Shown here piece by piece: positions 63,439-64,000 of a stretch of DNA of 64,000 nucleotides. Both the position numbers and the translations under genes were made by a program. Every line of letters begins with the position of its first letter. Within the stretch, counting starts at the first letter, position 1. The stretch comes from Paraburkholderia piptadeniae (GTDB lineage: Bacteria > Pseudomonadota > Gammaproteobacteria > Burkholderiales > Burkholderiaceae), in contig NZ_CYGY02000063.1 of assembly GCF_900007165.1 (NCBI RefSeq), positions 28,883 through 92,882 of the forward strand, written 5' to 3'. The notes beneath the pieces were generated by a model, which worked only from the letters and a program-made list of their open reading frames with translations, searched no databases and had not been told where the DNA came from.

Positions 63439-63890
63439 TTGGCTATCTCCTTACAGGCCATCAATATCTGCAGATCGCTTGTCATGACCATGATCCCGTT
63501 CTGATTCACCATGTTCCATGCCAGGCGAACGACACCGTCACGCTTTTCCCGTTTTGTTTCCGTGGAAAGGACCCGGGCTTCAAGGTGAAGCGTGTCACCG
63601 ATATAGGTTGGGGCCGTGAAGCGAAGGTTGTCGGTTCCGTAGTTGGCGATGATTGCCGGGGCGTCCGGCGGTATACCCAGGCCTGCCGCGTAAGCCAGGA
63701 CCAGAAGCCCCGGCGTGATGCGTTGACCAAAACGCGTCTGCGCGGCGTAGTGGGCATCGGTATGCAACACATACCAGTCTCCGGTCAGTGCGCACCATTG
63801 CACAATGTCGCACTCCGTGATCGTCCGGCCACGGGTAACCATCGATTCGTCGACTTGAATCTCGTCGAAGTATTTCGTCAAGAAAGACAA
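63435..63890 (-). CDS. MaoC-family dehydratase
   Basis: About 151 residues form a hot-dog fold. The ITECDIVQWCALTGDWYVLH region carries the hydratase-2 type Asp/His signature (TGDxxxxHxDxxYA), continuing TDAHYAAQTRFGQRITPGLL. I place the start at a TTG (63890) directly after GGTAAGGAGGCGAGA. The frame reaches further to another TTG at 63917, which would overlap the ribosome site. It is the first gene visible in the operon and probably hydrates an enoyl-CoA. Its promoter should lie in the last 110 bases of the window. Confidence 0.88.
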   Translation of the reverse strand: MSFLTKYFDEIQVDESMVTRGRTITECDIVQWCALTGDWYVLHTDAHYAAQTRFGQRITPGLLVLAYAAGLGIPPDAPAIIANYGTDNLRFTAPTYIGDTLHLEARVLSTETKREKRDGVVRLAWNMVNQNGIMVMTSDLQILMACKEIAN

Positions 63891-64000
63891 TCTCGCCTCC
63901 TTACCAGCATGTCCCAAAATGACCGTGCATACGGTCGATGATATTTATTGGCATCGATTCAGGAGCCGCCGAGATGCGCAATCGACGACTGACTCACACC

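Noticed and set aside
1..64000. tRNA genes, rRNA genes and CRISPR arrays
   Set aside because: Looked for cloverleaf arms, conserved rRNA segments and regularly spaced repeats; none found by eye.

Overview
The window looks like beta-proteobacterial DNA of the Burkholderia / Paraburkholderia / Caballeronia type. The reasons are mostly high GC, OmpC-type porin and LysR/MFS modules, IS families common in that group, and degraded nif/fix genes like those of diazotrophic Burkholderiaceae. It reads as an accessory replicon or genomic-island region. Several insertion sequences, a prophage remnant and several pseudogenes lie next to intact, tightly packed operons. No tRNA, rRNA or CRISPR array was seen.

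Left end (1-4.3 kb): a decayed nitrogen-fixation operon comes first, with three small genes and then remnants of nifW and of fixA (start and middle only). A secreted CdtB-type nuclease follows in AT-richer DNA. Next is a phage-like remnant with the start of a P27-type terminase small subunit, an intact queE and a broken queD, and then a cupin protein. Between 4.9 and 5.4 kb are two IS6-family remnants on opposite strands.

Phosphonate operon (5.5-10.1 kb, minus strand): overlapping genes encode a 26-residue peptide, phosphoenolpyruvate mutase (the C-P bond-forming enzyme), two unrecognised small proteins, a split transketolase (N and C halves) and an enolase homologue with altered active-site positions. 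No phosphonopyruvate decarboxylase is present. This is the best candidate in the window for an undescribed system.

IS-rich stretch (10.8-16.3 kb): IS6, IS5, IS701 (frameshifted), IS110 (intact) and IS3 (internally deleted) elements surround one orphan lipoprotein gene.

Exopolysaccharide locus (16.3-45.1 kb): two divergent arms share a 590-bp control region. The minus-strand arm has a WecA-like initiating transferase, a glycosyltransferase, an acetyltransferase, Wzb, Wzc, WecC, Wzx, Wzy and Wza, a beta-helix protein, YjbH, a lipoprotein and GlmS. The plus-strand arm has an OmpR-type regulator with a degenerate receiver domain, WecB, three glycosyltransferases, a two-domain oxidoreductase, a heparinase-II/III-like protein and a secreted protein. 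Together they predict a Wzx/Wzy-dependent polymer built on GlcNAc-PP-undecaprenol and containing ManNAcA. A Crp/Fnr regulator and an EAL-domain protein follow (45.2-47.4 kb), then an IS630 element with an in-frame stop and about 2 kb of almost gene-free DNA.

Right end (51.4-64 kb): a very GC-rich module (AbgB-type amidohydrolase, porin, MFS transporter, divergent LysR regulator) is bracketed by two inverted copies of a roughly 170-bp MITE-like element. The window ends in a seven-gene minus-strand operon: MaoC dehydratase, enoyl-CoA hydratase, thiolase, DUF2889, PaaK-like CoA ligase, 2Fe-2S/FAD reductase and zinc alcohol dehydrogenase. It probably degrades an aromatic or alicyclic acid through CoA thioesters.
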